Origin: an uncultured Clostridia bacterium
GTDB lineage: Bacteria > Bacillota > Clostridia > TANB77 > CAG-508
Direction: 5' to 3'
Length of the DNA: 39,593 nt
NCBI GenBank assembly: GCA_934148985.1
Contig: CAKPDO010000011.1
Coordinates: 1 to 39,593 of the forward strand
In this document: positions 1 through 9,104 of the stretch, in pieces
Position numbering within the stretch: position 1 is the first letter of the stretch
Layout: each line of letters begins with the position of its first letter
Position numbers and translations under genes: made by a program
Notes under the pieces: model-generated
Databases searched by the model: none
What the model was told of the DNA's origin: nothing
Seen by the model: only the letters and a program-made list of their open reading frames with translations

Positions 1-2
1 GC

Positions 3-170
3 ACATCTCGCCGAGATGGAGGAACAAGTGAAGCTGATAATGCTGGTTCAACAATCACATTAACTCCACCTACAGGTGAAAATAAAGACTATACAGTATA
101 TATTGTTGCAGCTACAATGCTTGGAGTAATTGGAATAGGTATATTAATAATTAAAAAAGTTGTATTATAA
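3..170 (+). CDS. C-terminal end of a surface protein with sorting-like signal (partial)
   Basis: The window opens inside this gene, and only the last 55 codons are present, ending at TAA 168-170. The visible part is a Ser/Thr/Gly-rich stretch, then TPPTGEN, then a hydrophobic helix (VAATMLGVIGIGILII) and a short basic tail (KKVVL). That order of PPTGE motif, membrane segment and positive tail is the layout of a sortase-type wall-sorting signal, although the motif differs from the classic LPXTG. A simple C-terminal membrane anchor is the alternative. The protein's function cannot be judged from this fragment. A hairpin terminator follows directly. Confidence 0.6.
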   Translation, partial: TSRRDGGTSEADNAGSTITLTPPTGENKDYTVYIVAATMLGVIGIGILIIKKVVL

Positions 171-178
171 AAATAAAA

Positions 179-211
179 GTCATCACTTTTAAATAGAAGT
201 GATGGCTTTTT
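179..211 (+). terminator. Rho-independent terminator
   Basis: The 10-base arm at 179-188 pairs with AAGTGATGGC at 197-206 (one G-U pair), followed by a T run. It sits just after the stop codon of the partial surface protein. Confidence 0.8.
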
Positions 212-237
212 GTTGTTGAAGAAAAATAAAAAAATAC

Positions 238-266
238 TTGAATTTATAAAATAGATATTGTATTAT
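238..266 (+). promoter_or_regulatory. Promoter of first WG-repeat gene
   Basis: TTGAAT (238-243), a 17-base spacer and TATTAT (261-266), about 40 bases before the ATG of the WG-repeat gene. Confidence 0.5.
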
Positions 267-304
267 ATAAAAGAAAAAATATTTTGAAAGGAAAGTTAGT
301 AAAT

Positions 305-1825
305 ATGAAAAAAAGATTTTTAATAATACCTATAATTATAATAATAGCAATAATTGCAGTATTAATTGTAAAAAATATAAATTCAAAAAAATATGACTAT
401 AAAATAGAAGAAGTAAGTGAATACAATTATTACATTTACCGAGAAAATGAACAATTTGGAATAATAGACAAAGATGGAAAAATTATAATAGAAGCAAAAT
501 ATTCAAATATAATTCTTCCAAATCCTCAAAAAGATGTGTTTATATGTTATAACGGAAACGAGCCAGAAGTATTAAATTCTAAGAATGAAAAAATGTTTAC
601 AGAATATAAAGAAGTTGAACCAATAAAACTAAAAAGTGTTGCAAGCACACTATCATATGAAAAAGACACTTTAATATATAGAATAGATAAACTTTATGGA
701 ATAATAAATTTTGAAGGAAAGAAAATAACAAAAGATATATATGATTCAATAGAAAACTTACAGCCTACAGAGGGGAAACTTTTAGTATCTAAAGATGACA
801 AATATGGCGTAATAGATGTAAATGGAAACAATTTAGTAAAAGTCGAATACGATAAAATAACATCAGATGGATATTATACAGAAAAAGACCAATACAAAAA
901 ATCAGGATTTATAGTTACTGTAAAGACAGATGACGGCTTTAAAAATGGTTATATATCATATAAAGGAGCAAAAATTCTAGAAAATAAATATAATGAAATT
1001 GAAAGAATATCAAAGCAAGACGAAAAAAATATATATTTAATAGCATCAGAAAATGGAAAATACGGGCTTTACAAGAATTCAAAAAATGTTATAGCAAATG
1101 ACTATCAATTTATGGAATATGATGACAATGATATAATAATTTTACAAAAAAATAAAAAATATGGAGCAACAAAGATAGATGGAAAAATAATTATAAAACT
1201 TGAACAAGATAAAATAGAATCAAAGGGAATGTATTTATATGCTAAATCATCAAATGCTAATGAAGTATATGATTGCAATGGAAATGTTATAGATATAAAT
1301 TTCAATAGAACAATATATAAAACGGAAAATGATAGTTATAGAATATCTACAATATTAAACAATGATATTACATATTATGGAATAATAGATAAAGATGGAA
1401 ATAAACTCGTAGATGAAAATTATAGATATATAGAATATCTTTATGGAAGTTATTTTATAGCGACAGATGACTTGGGAAATTTTGGCGTAATTAATAGTAA
1501 TGGTAGAGTAATTCTTGAATTGAAATATAGCTCTATGCAAAAAATAAAGGGCAAAAATATAGTTCAAGTTATGGAAAAAGACAAAGGTGAATATGAATTT
1601 TATTCAAATGAAATGAAGCAAATAGCAGTTTCTAAAAACCCGAATATTAAAATAGAAAAAGACTATATTGTAATTCAAAATGAAGACGAAAAAATGTATT
1701 TTGATAATAGCGGAAAGGAAATAAAAGATATTTCTGGATTAAAAAGAGAGAATTATCCTGATAAAATTGGGGATTATAGTAAAGAACAAATTACAGTTGA
1801 AAATGTATATTATGTAAAAAGATAG
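305..1825 (+). CDS. Membrane-anchored WG-repeat protein
   Basis: Protein of 506 residues. It starts with a basic tip and one hydrophobic helix (FLIIPIIIIIAIIAVLIV), so it is probably a signal anchor with an extracellular C-terminal part. The rest is a tandem array of WG (KWG) repeats of about 45-60 residues with cores such as FGIIDKDG, YGVIDVNG, YGIIDKDG and FGVINSNG. WG-repeat proteins are common on Clostridia surfaces, but no specific activity is established. I chose ATG 305, with AAAGGAAAG upstream, over the in-frame TTG at 284, which lacks its own RBS. It is a paralogue of the gene at 4993-6508 and has almost the same length (506 against 504 residues), which supports joining the two frames there. 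It contains no in-frame CGG and is intact. The dispersed repeat follows its stop codon. Confidence 0.85.
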   Translation: MKKRFLIIPIIIIIAIIAVLIVKNINSKKYDYKIEEVSEYNYYIYRENEQFGIIDKDGKIIIEAKYSNIILPNPQKDVFICYNGNEPEVLNSKNEKMFTEYKEVEPIKLKSVASTLSYEKDTLIYRIDKLYGIINFEGKKITKDIYDSIENLQPTEGKLLVSKDDKYGVIDVNGNNLVKVEYDKITSDGYYTEKDQYKKSGFIVTVKTDDGFKNGYISYKGAKILENKYNEIERISKQDEKNIYLIASENGKYGLYKNSKNVIANDYQFMEYDDNDIIILQKNKKYGATKIDGKIIIKLEQDKIESKGMYLYAKSSNANEVYDCNGNVIDINFNRTIYKTENDSYRISTILNNDITYYGIIDKDGNKLVDENYRYIEYLYGSYFIATDDLGNFGVINSNGRVILELKYSSMQKIKGKNIVQVMEKDKGEYEFYSNEMKQIAVSKNPNIKIEKDYIVIQNEDEKMYFDNSGKEIKDISGLKRENYPDKIGDYSKEQITVENVYYVKR

Positions 1826-1828
1826 CGA

Positions 1829-1855
1829 CCCATTGGGACCGGTTCTTTTTGTTCC
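1829..1855 (+). repeat. Dispersed ACCGGT repeat, single copy (cluster 1)
   Basis: One copy in the orientation CATTGGGACCGGTTCTTTTT. It starts four bases after the WG-gene stop and runs into the RBS of the patatin gene. Confidence 0.75.
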
Positions 1856-1876
1856 CAAAAAAAGGAGATGATTATT

Positions 1877-2734
1877 TTGAAGTTAGGAATAGCCTTATCT
1901 GGAGGAGGAATACGAGGAGCAGTTCATATTGGAGTTTTAAGAGCTTTTGAGGAAAATAACATAAAAATAGACGTGATAGGAGGAACAAGTTCAGGGAGCT
2001 TGGTTGCAGCACTTTATGCTATGGGATATACGCCAGTTCATATATATGAGCTTTTTAAAAGATATGGTAAAACTATTACAAATATGGGAACGACTTCCAT
2101 TTTAAATGGAGTGGGAAATTATATTGTTAACAAAAAGTTCAATATAGCAGGAATAAATGATGGAAAGGCGATTGAGGAATTATATAATGAATTTGCAAAT
2201 AGAAAAAATATTTATAAAATGTCAGATATGAAAATGCCAATAGTTATTCCGACAGTGGATATAAAAGATGGTAGAGAGTACGTTTTTACATCAAAAAAAT
2301 CTAAAAATAAGAGCTATAAGAAATATATAACAGACATTTCTGTTGGAGGGGCTGTGAGGGCTAGTAGTAGCTTCCCTGGGGTCTTTTGCCCATATGAATT
2401 TGAAAATCACATTTTTTTGGATGGAGGAACGGTTGATAATATTCCTGTAAGTGAAGTAGTAAAATGTGGAGCTGATAAAGTTATTACTGTTAATTTTGAA
2501 CCAATTGAAATTACTACAGAAAGTAATGTTATGGATATTGTTTTAAGAACTATAGATATTATGGGAAATAAAATAATAGAAAATGATGTTGAAAAAAGTG
2601 ATTTTGTATTAACAATTCCAACTGATAATGAGATAGGATTTTTAGATTCAAACCAAACTGAAAAATGTTATGAGTGTGGATATAATACCGCAATGAAAAA
2701 AATGAAAGAAATTCACAAAATTTTGTCAAAATAA
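1877..2734 (+). CDS. Patatin-like phospholipase
   Basis: Patatin-family serine hydrolase (285 residues), expected to cleave acyl ester bonds of lipids with a Ser-Asp dyad. It shows the oxyanion-hole motif GGGIRG near residues 9-14, the nucleophile elbow GTSSG (GxSxG) near residue 35, and the Asp motif DGG in LDGGTVDN. The length is typical of the small single-domain bacterial proteins of the RssA/YlbK type. No signal peptide is visible, so it is probably cytoplasmic. The start is probably TTG 1877, nine bases after AAAGGAG. The ATG at 1868 touches the RBS and is too close to it. Cysteine desulfurase follows after 40 bases and may be co-transcribed. The physiological substrate is unknown. Confidence 0.85.
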   Translation: MKLGIALSGGGIRGAVHIGVLRAFEENNIKIDVIGGTSSGSLVAALYAMGYTPVHIYELFKRYGKTITNMGTTSILNGVGNYIVNKKFNIAGINDGKAIEELYNEFANRKNIYKMSDMKMPIVIPTVDIKDGREYVFTSKKSKNKSYKKYITDISVGGAVRASSSFPGVFCPYEFENHIFLDGGTVDNIPVSEVVKCGADKVITVNFEPIEITTESNVMDIVLRTIDIMGNKIIENDVEKSDFVLTIPTDNEIGFLDSNQTEKCYECGYNTAMKKMKEIHKILSK

Positions 2735-2774
2735 TATAATAAAGTAAAAAACTTTGTGAAAGGTAGGTTTATTT

Positions 2775-3915
2775 ATGAATACATATTATTTTGATAATGG
2801 AGCAACGACAAAAACAAAGTCCGAGGTTGTGAGAGCAATGATGCCATATTTTAGTGAAGAATATGGAAATCCATCTTCTGTATATGGTCTGGCTAGGGAT
2901 GCCAAAAAGGCGGTTCAGGATGCAAGAGAAAAAGTTGCTAAATTGATTGGTGCAAATAGAGATGAAATTTATTTTGTGGGATGTGGCTCTGAAGCTGACA
3001 ATACAGCCTTAAAAGGAATAGCGTATGCAAATAGAAAAAGAGGAAATCATATAATTACGACCAAAATTGAACATCATGCAATTTTGGAAAGTTGTAAATT
3101 TTTGGAATCACAAGGATTTGAAATTACGTATTTAAACGTTGATAATCAAGGATTTGTCGATTTAAATGAATTAAGAAGAAGCATTACAGATAGGACTATT
3201 TTAATAAGTGTAATGTTTGCAAATAACGAAATTGGAACTATTGAGCCTATAGAAGATATTGCACAAATTGCTAAATCTAGGAATATAATTTTTCACACAG
3301 ATGCGGTTCAAGCTGTTCGGAAATGTAAAAATAAATGTGCATGATATGGGAATAGATATGCTTTCTTTATCTGGCCATAAATTCCATGGCCCAAAAGGAA
3401 TAGGAGCTTTATATGTAAGAGAAAATATTAATTTTGAAAAATTTATGAATGGTGGACATCAAGAGAGAAACAAAAGAGCAGGAACAGAAAATACAGCTGG
3501 TATTGTAGGAATAGGAAAGGCCGCTGAACTTGCATATAATGGTTTAGATGAACATATTAAAAAGATGAAAGAGCTAAGAAATTACTATGTTGAAGAAGTT
3601 ACAAAGAAAATTCCAAATGTAAAAATAAATGGAGCAATTAATGCAAGACTTCCTGGAAATAGTAATATTTCTTTTGAAGGTGTTAATGGAAATGATTTGC
3701 TTTTGGAACTTGACAATGTTGGAATTTGTGCTTCTAGTGGTTCGGCATGCAATTCTAAAGATCCAGCTCCATCTCATGTTTTGAAAGCTATTGGATTAAG
3801 TGATGATTTAATTAAAGGGGCATTAAGAGTTACTTTTGGAGAATTTAATAGTACGGAAGATGTGGATTTTTTAGTAGAAAATTTGGAAAGATGTGTAAAG
3901 AAACTTAGAAAATAA
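2775..3915 (+). CDS. Cysteine desulfurase (NifS/IscS family), two frames joined at CGG
   Basis: PLP enzyme that converts cysteine to alanine plus an enzyme persulfide for Fe-S clusters and thiolated tRNA. Frame 0 covers the N-terminal half (FDNGATTK, GSEADN, EHHAIL, HTDAVQAV) and stops at TGA shortly after codon 182, which is CGG at 3318-3320. Shifting +1 at that codon gives AVQAVGNVKINVHDMG and then SGHKFHGPKG with the PLP lysine and SSGSACNS with the catalytic cysteine, to TAA at 3915. The joined protein is 379 residues, normal for the family. The junction Gly is the Gly that follows QAV in family members. Frame 0 alone lacks both catalytic residues. A simple frameshift pseudogene is possible, but the same codon breaks seven other genes here. 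Confidence 0.88.
3318..3321 (+). other. Proposed CGGA +1 recoding site in cysteine desulfurase
   Basis: Context GCT GTT CGG A AAT GTA. CGG is codon 182 in frame. Skipping C, or reading CGGA as one codon, continues in the frame that encodes the rest of the enzyme. The residue expected from the family is Gly. Confidence 0.7.
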
Positions 3916-3956
3916 TTCATATTACCTAAAAACGTGATTTGACCACGAATTTCTAT

Positions 3957-3987
3957 CGGAAAAACGTGATTAAATCACGTTTTTCCG
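3957..3987 (+). terminator. Perfect 14-bp hairpin between cysteine desulfurase and YitT genes
   Basis: CGGAAAAACGTGAT pairs perfectly with ATCACGTTTTTCCG across a 3-base loop. The descending arm contains TTTTT but no T run follows it. Part of the arm (AAAAACGTGATT) is also present as a direct copy at about 3929-3940. It is probably a terminator, and an attenuator is possible. Confidence 0.55.
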
Positions 3988-4056
3988 TGAAGAGTATAAC
4001 GAATTAAAAGCATAAAAATTCCTCAAAAGCGCATACTAACAACAAAGGAGAACAAA

Positions 4057-4900
4057 ATGCAAACAAAGAAATTTATAATTCAAATCATAGAAACATTAGT
4101 AGGTTCATTTATAATGGCAATAGCAGTATCACTATTTTTACTTCCAAATGAGCTATCATCAGGAGGTTTTGCAGGAATTGCTACAATAATATATTACATC
4201 TTTAAAATTCCAATGGGAACAACAATACTTGCTTTAAATATACCTTTATTTTTATTTGCAACAGTAAAAATAGGAAGAAGGTTTTTAGAAAAATCTATAA
4301 TAGGGACAATAAGTCTATCAATTTTTATTGATTTTTTTGATAGATTTGAACCTTTAACACATGACAAAATATTAGCATGTATATATGGAGGAATACTCAC
4401 TCGGACTGGGAACAGCCTTAATATTAAGAGCACATTCATCAACAGGAGGGTCAGACTTAGTAAGTCTTTTGATAAAAGAATACAAGCCAACATTTAGAAC
4501 AGGAAATTTAATAACAATAATAGATTTTATTATAGTTTCTTTAAATGTAATTTTCCTTAAAAAAGTAGAAATTGGATTATATTCAGCAATTGCAATATAT
4601 TTAATGGGAAAAATAATTGATATTGTATTTGAAGGAATATATTTCACAAAATTACTTTTTATAGTATCAGACAAAAACAAACAAATTGCAGATTTCATTG
4701 AAAATAATGTCAGAAGAGGAGTTACAGGACTTTACGGAAAGGGACTATATACAAATAATGAAAAGCTTGTTTTAATGTGTGCAATTGGAAGAAATGATTT
4801 AGCCGAAATAAAAGCAGAGATAAAAAAAATAGATCCAAAAGCTTTTTTAATTATTACAAACTCAAGAGAAGTTTTAGGAACAGGATTTAAGGGATATTAA
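4057..4900 (+). CDS. YitT-family membrane protein (DUF161/DUF2179), two frames joined at CGG
   Basis: YitT-family integral membrane protein, 280 residues when joined. This is the usual length of the family: about five N-terminal membrane segments and a C-terminal soluble DUF2179 domain. Frame 0 gives the first helices (GSFIMAIAVSLFLLPNELSSGGFAGIATI) and reaches YGGILT before CGG at 4402-4404 (codon 116). The +1 frame then reads GLGTALILRAHSSTGGSDLV, the conserved family segment, then more helices and the soluble domain ending at TAA 4900. The glycine-rich GGILTGLG is expected there, so the quadruplet stands for Gly. The start has AAAGGAG seven bases upstream. The transported substrate or role of YitT proteins is not established. 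Confidence 0.85.
4402..4405 (+). other. Proposed CGGA +1 recoding site in YitT gene
   Basis: Context CTC ACT CGG A CTG GGA. CGG is codon 116 in frame. The +1 frame continues the conserved Gly-rich YitT motif. Confidence 0.7.
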
Positions 4901-4933
4901 AGGATTTTTTACATTATTTATGTAATAAAAAAA

Positions 4934-4962
4934 TTGACAATAAAAAGCATTTATAGTAAAAT
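4934..4962 (+). promoter_or_regulatory. Promoter of second WG-repeat gene
   Basis: TTGACA (4934-4939), a 17-base spacer and TAAAAT (4957-4962), about 30 bases before ATG 4993. A weak symmetric hairpin (TTACAT/ATGTAA near 4910-4925) separates it from the YitT gene. Confidence 0.65.
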
Positions 4963-4992
4963 TACCTTGAAAATAAAAAATGGAGGAAAAAG

Positions 4993-6508
4993 ATGAGTAA
5001 AGGTAGAAGATATGAAAGTGGAACTAAACTAAACTATAAAAAAGTATTTGCTGTAGTTGTAGCAGTTATCGTACTAGTAATAGCAATAATTGCAATTGCA
5101 AAACTTTTAACAAAAGCTAAAAATACAAAAGCACTAGAAAAAATAGATTATTTCGCGTTGTATAGTGAAAACAAATGGGGAATACTCGGCTCAAATGGTG
5201 AAACAATAATAAATCCAATGTATCAAGAAATGCCGATTATAATAGATAATAGTAAAGACGTATTTATATGTACATATGATGTAAATGATGAAGATGGAAC
5301 ATATAAAACAAAGGCAATAAACAGTAAAAATGAAGAAATATTAACACAATACGAAAAAAAGGAAGCCTTAGAAAACTATGATAAATCAGAAAATTTATGG
5401 TACGAAAAAAACATACTAAAGGTTCAAAAAGATGGAAAATGGGGATTAGTAGACTTAAATGGAAAAGAACTAGTAGGATGTATATATGACAATATTTATA
5501 CAATAAAAGGAATAGAAAATAGTATTGTCATAGAAAAAGATGGAAAAAAAGGACTTGTAAATAACAAAGGTAGTAAAATAATTAATGTAGAATATCAAGA
5601 TATAAAAAGCTTTGGAGATGATTACAAAAATGGTTATATAACAGTAAATTCGGAAAATAAATATGGAATAATAAGTTTTTCAGGAGAAAAGATTTTAGAA
5701 AACAATTATGAAAAAATAGAAGACATATATGGAGAAAAATACTTTGTTATAACAGAAAATGAAAAGCAAATATTAATAGATTTTAATGGTAACAAAATAT
5801 TGCAAGACAATTTTGATGAAATTAAACAAATTGCAAATTCTGGAATTATATTTAAAAAACAAGATAAATATGGTTTAATGGATTATGATGGAAATATAAA
5901 AATAGAACCTAATTATGATGACTTAAAAGAAATAAATACAGATATATTTGTAGAAACAAAAGACCGGAAAATCAGGAATTATAGATAAAGACAAAAACGA
6001 AAAAGTTGCAACTGAATACAAAAATATTACATACAATAAAAAAGCAGGAATATATGTGGCAGATGATGAAAACTATAATTCAAAAATTTTAAATTCAAAT
6101 TTTGAAACAAAAATAGAGGGAATATTATCTGAGATAAATATCGAAGATGGATATATGAAAATAAAACAAGGAGAAGAATATACATATTATAATTTCAAAT
6201 TTGAACAAAAAGATGTGAAAAATATATTCTCATCAAATAAAATATTTTTAAGCAAAAAAGATAGTAAATATGGATATGTAGACAAAAAAGGAAGCACAGT
6301 TATAGACTATATATATGATGACGCAACAGAACAAAACAAATATGGTTATGCAGCTGTAAAAAAAGACGGATTATGGGGAGCAATCGACGGACAAGGAAAT
6401 GTTGTTATTGAGCCTATATATAATTTAGATAGCAATTTAGTTGTAAAATTTATTGGAAAATGGCATTTGGGTCAGGACTTAAACATGAATTATTATTGTG
6501 ATAAATAA
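4993..6508 (+). CDS. Membrane-anchored WG-repeat protein, two frames joined at CGG
   Basis: Paralogue of the protein at 305-1825: a basic tip, one membrane helix (VFAVVVAVIVLVIAIIAIA) and an array of WG repeats (KWGILGSNG, KWGLVDLNG, KYGLMDYDG, LWGAIDGQG). Frame 0 stops a few codons after codon 325, CGG at 5965-5967. The +1 frame gives GKSGIIDKDKNEK and continues in WG repeats to TAA 6508. The joined length is 504 residues, against 506 for the paralogue. At the junction the repeat reads KD-G-KSGIID, and other repeats of the same protein read KDGKWGLVD, KDGKKGLVN and KDGLWGAID, so the quadruplet occupies a Gly position. The start has TGGAGG upstream. Function beyond a surface repeat protein is unknown. 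Confidence 0.83.
5965..5968 (+). other. Proposed CGGA +1 recoding site in WG-repeat gene
   Basis: Context AAA GAC CGG A AAA TCA. CGG is codon 325 in frame. The repeat consensus within the same protein predicts Gly at this position. Confidence 0.7.
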
Positions 6509-6510
6509 AA

Positions 6511-6604
6511 TGGCACAAATGGACCGGTTCTTTTTGTGGACGAACACAAAAAGAACCGGTCCCAATGGGGAAAATGGCACAAAAAGAACCGGTCCCAATG
6601 TGTC
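6511..6604 (+). repeat. Dispersed ACCGGT repeat, three copies (cluster 2)
   Basis: One copy in reverse orientation (about 6513-6538) faces a forward copy (6545-6569), so they can form a long hairpin. A second forward copy follows at 6576-6603. The last copy abuts the RBS of the next gene. The frame that runs through these copies is treated as non-coding. Confidence 0.85.
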
Positions 6605-6618
6605 AAAAGGAGAAAAAA

Positions 6619-7854
6619 ATGGAGCTAAAGACAAGATATCAATATACATATTTTATAAATACATTTACTGTAAAAGCGAATAAATACAGTAAATATATAT
6701 TAAGATTACTACGAGATTCAAGATTTAAACTAAGAATTTTCAAAAAAGAAAAAGATTTAGAAATATACACACATTTTTTGCCCAAAATGAAAGAATTTCT
6801 ATTTAGAACATTTGAATTAGAAGACAGGAACAAAAAGGCAAAATTTGACGAATTACCAATAGAAACAAGAGCAGCAATTCTAAGCAAATATTCAAGTGTA
6901 ACATTTGAATACGAATTAGAGCAAGACATCCAAGGAAAGACGGTAGATGAAAATAGTATATTTTTTAAAATACAAAAAATAGGTATAGTATTATTTAATA
7001 CTGGAATTTGCTTTGTTTATTTAAAGACAAATGTAGAGGGAAGTAGTGATTTTTCTGACGTGCTAAATTTTAATTACAAATTTAGAGACATAAATCAAGA
7101 AGGGAATAATTTAAGAAATTACGAAAATATAAAAGTTCAGGCAAGTTCATTTGAAAATATAGAAGCAATACAGGATTTTATAACAAATATTACAGGTCCT
7201 AATATAGAAGCTTTAAAATTAAATTTAGATGTAGAAAGATTTTATACATATTCATATACATGTATAAATCAAGAAGCATGGAATGTATCTACTTCATTTG
7301 ATACAATAAAAAATGATTTTCTAAAATATGTAAATATCCTTTCAAATGATAGTAATACAAATTCTGTAATGTGCGAAAAGTCTAAAGCTATAACACTTTC
7401 AAAATATGCAAAGGTTGGAATTTCAAAGCTAGGGGTAAATTTATTAAGCTCTGATTGTGATATAAATAATTATACGGTATTACCTAGTGAATATGAAAAT
7501 AAATACTTTTATACTTATATTCTTTCTTTGTATTTAAAAGTTTACCTAAAAAAGCTAAATTATGAATTCAAAGAAGGAAAAGATATTGAAATTACAAGAA
7601 AAAAATTTATTGACTTTACTAAAAAATTGTGGATACAAGAAATTACGACAGATGATATGGGAAGTTTATTTTATTCATATATAAAAGATGTTCTTGAAAT
7701 TGAAAAATTATATAATGACGTAAAAAATAAATATAATATTTTATATAGTGAGTTAAAAATTGAAAAAAATGAAAAATTAACAGGATTTATTGTTCTTGTT
7801 TTGGTTGCAACTTTGGTATTTAATATTATTAATTTTATAATAAGTCTAAAATAA
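6619..7854 (+). CDS. Hypothetical protein with C-terminal membrane helix
   Basis: I do not recognise this 411-residue protein. It has a mostly polar, charged body with no obvious catalytic motif and one strongly hydrophobic C-terminal segment (FIVLVLVATLVFNIINFIIS), so it is probably tail-anchored with the body in the cytoplasm. A run of charged residues just before the helix (about residues 350-395) could be a short coiled coil. I chose ATG 6619, preceded by AAAAGGAG. The frame is open further upstream, but that part is only dispersed-repeat sequence. The acpS RBS lies a few bases after its stop, so the two are probably co-transcribed, as part of a unit running on to the TatD gene. Confidence 0.65.
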   Translation: MELKTRYQYTYFINTFTVKANKYSKYILRLLRDSRFKLRIFKKEKDLEIYTHFLPKMKEFLFRTFELEDRNKKAKFDELPIETRAAILSKYSSVTFEYELEQDIQGKTVDENSIFFKIQKIGIVLFNTGICFVYLKTNVEGSSDFSDVLNFNYKFRDINQEGNNLRNYENIKVQASSFENIEAIQDFITNITGPNIEALKLNLDVERFYTYSYTCINQEAWNVSTSFDTIKNDFLKYVNILSNDSNTNSVMCEKSKAITLSKYAKVGISKLGVNLLSSDCDINNYTVLPSEYENKYFYTYILSLYLKVYLKKLNYEFKEGKDIEITRKKFIDFTKKLWIQEITTDDMGSLFYSYIKDVLEIEKLYNDVKNKYNILYSELKIEKNEKLTGFIVLVLVATLVFNIINFIISLK

Positions 7855-7870
7855 ATTGAAAGGCAAAAAT

Positions 7871-8245
7871 ATGAAAGTAAAATGTGGAATAGATATAATA
7901 GAAATAGAAAGAATTAGAGATAGTATAGAAAAATTAGGTGATTCATTTTTAAATAAAGTATACACAAAAAAAGAAATAGAATACTGTGAAAGTAAAGGGA
8001 AAAATAAATACCAACATTATGCCGCAAGATTTGCAGTAAAGGAAGCAGCATTTAAAGCAGTATCTGAGGGTGTGGAAGATAAATTTGAAATATCATGGAA
8101 AGATATAGAAACCACAAATGATGAAGATGGAAGACCTAAAATAGAAATATTATTTTTAAATGAAAAGAAAGTAGAAAATGTAGATGTAAGTATATCACAT
8201 TGCAGAGACTATGCAGTTGCTAATGTAACAGTTTTATTTAAATAA
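7871..8245 (+). CDS. acpS: Holo-[acyl-carrier-protein] synthase
   Basis: AcpS transfers the 4'-phosphopantetheine group from CoA to the serine of acyl carrier protein in fatty acid synthesis. The 124-residue length fits the trimeric AcpS type. Visible motifs are GIDIIEIERI at the N-terminus (the Mg-binding Asp in GxDhhxhxRI) and AARFAVKEAAFKA (F-x-K-E-A, with the second metal ligand Glu), followed by a C-terminal SISHCRDYAVANV. ATG 7871 follows GAAAGGC. A TTG at 7856 is in frame but would add residues absent from the family. The gene lies 16 bases after the membrane protein and 18 bases before the TatD nuclease, suggesting one operon. Confidence 0.93.
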   Translation: MKVKCGIDIIEIERIRDSIEKLGDSFLNKVYTKKEIEYCESKGKNKYQHYAARFAVKEAAFKAVSEGVEDKFEISWKDIETTNDEDGRPKIEILFLNEKKVENVDVSISHCRDYAVANVTVLFK

Positions 8246-8263
8246 GGGAAAGGACAAGACAAA

Positions 8264-9046
8264 ATGGAATACTTTGATACACATATGCATTTAGATGACG
8301 AAAAGTTTGATGAAGATAGAGAGCAAGTAGTTGAAAAAATGAAAAATGCAGGTGTAACTAAATGCTTAAATATGGGGTGTAATATAGAAACATCAAAAAA
8401 AGCAATTGAATTATCAAAAAAATATGATTTTATATATTCAGCTGTTGGAATTCATCCAGAGGAGATTCCACAAACAGAGGAAGAACTGTGGAAAAGTATA
8501 TGTAAAATAGAAGAATTAGCAATCTATAATAGGAAAACTGTGGCAATAGGAGAGATTGGATTAGATTACCATTGGAGAGAAGACAACAAAGAACTTCAAA
8601 AATATGCCTTTATAAAACAAATAGAACTTGCAAATAAATTAAAACTACCAATTTCAATACATTCAAGAGATGCTATAGATGACACTATTCAAATTATTAG
8701 AAAATATAAATTAGAAAAATTAGGAGTATTGCATTGTTGTCCATTTAACCCAGAACTTGTAAGACAAGGTCTAGACGCTGGATTATATATTGCATTTGGT
8801 GGAACATGTACATTTAAAAGTTCTAAAAATGCAGCTAAAATTGTAGAGATGGTTCCATATGATAAGATGCTTATTGAAACTGATGCTCCTTATTTAGCTC
8901 CTGAACCTGTAAGAGGAACGAGAAATGATTCGAGCAATTTGAAATATGTGGTCGAGAAGCTAGCTGAATTTAAGGGTGTAGAACCTGAATTTATTGCAAA
9001 AGTAACTTATGAAAATGCTGTGAAATTGTTTTTAGAAAATAGATAG
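8264..9046 (+). CDS. TatD-family metal-dependent deoxyribonuclease
   Basis: TatD-family hydrolase of 260 residues with a TIM-barrel metal site. It begins YFDTHMHLD (the HxH metal ligands), has VGIHPEE, GEIGLDYHW (Glu and Asp ligands), PISIHSRDA, VLHCCPF (His) and IETDAPYLAPEPVRGTRN (catalytic Asp), in the family order. These enzymes act as 3'-5' exonucleases on DNA and are linked to DNA repair and turnover. RBS GGGAAAGG is 10-15 bases upstream. It lies 18 bases after acpS and probably shares its transcript. The next gene begins after 58 bases with its own RBS. Confidence 0.93.
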   Translation: MEYFDTHMHLDDEKFDEDREQVVEKMKNAGVTKCLNMGCNIETSKKAIELSKKYDFIYSAVGIHPEEIPQTEEELWKSICKIEELAIYNRKTVAIGEIGLDYHWREDNKELQKYAFIKQIELANKLKLPISIHSRDAIDDTIQIIRKYKLEKLGVLHCCPFNPELVRQGLDAGLYIAFGGTCTFKSSKNAAKIVEMVPYDKMLIETDAPYLAPEPVRGTRNDSSNLKYVVEKLAEFKGVEPEFIAKVTYENAVKLFLENR

Positions 9047-9104
9047 AATAATTTAAAAAAAATTTCATAATAATGGTCAAATTATATTAAAGGAGATGAA
9101 TAAA

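Noticed and set aside
6511..6604. CRISPR-like array
   Set aside because: The copies are inverted and irregularly spaced, there are no unique spacers of constant length and no cas genes.
6498..6683. Open frame through the repeat cluster between the WG gene and the membrane protein gene
   Set aside because: Its residues come from the repeat copies and it overlaps the RBS and start of the real downstream gene.
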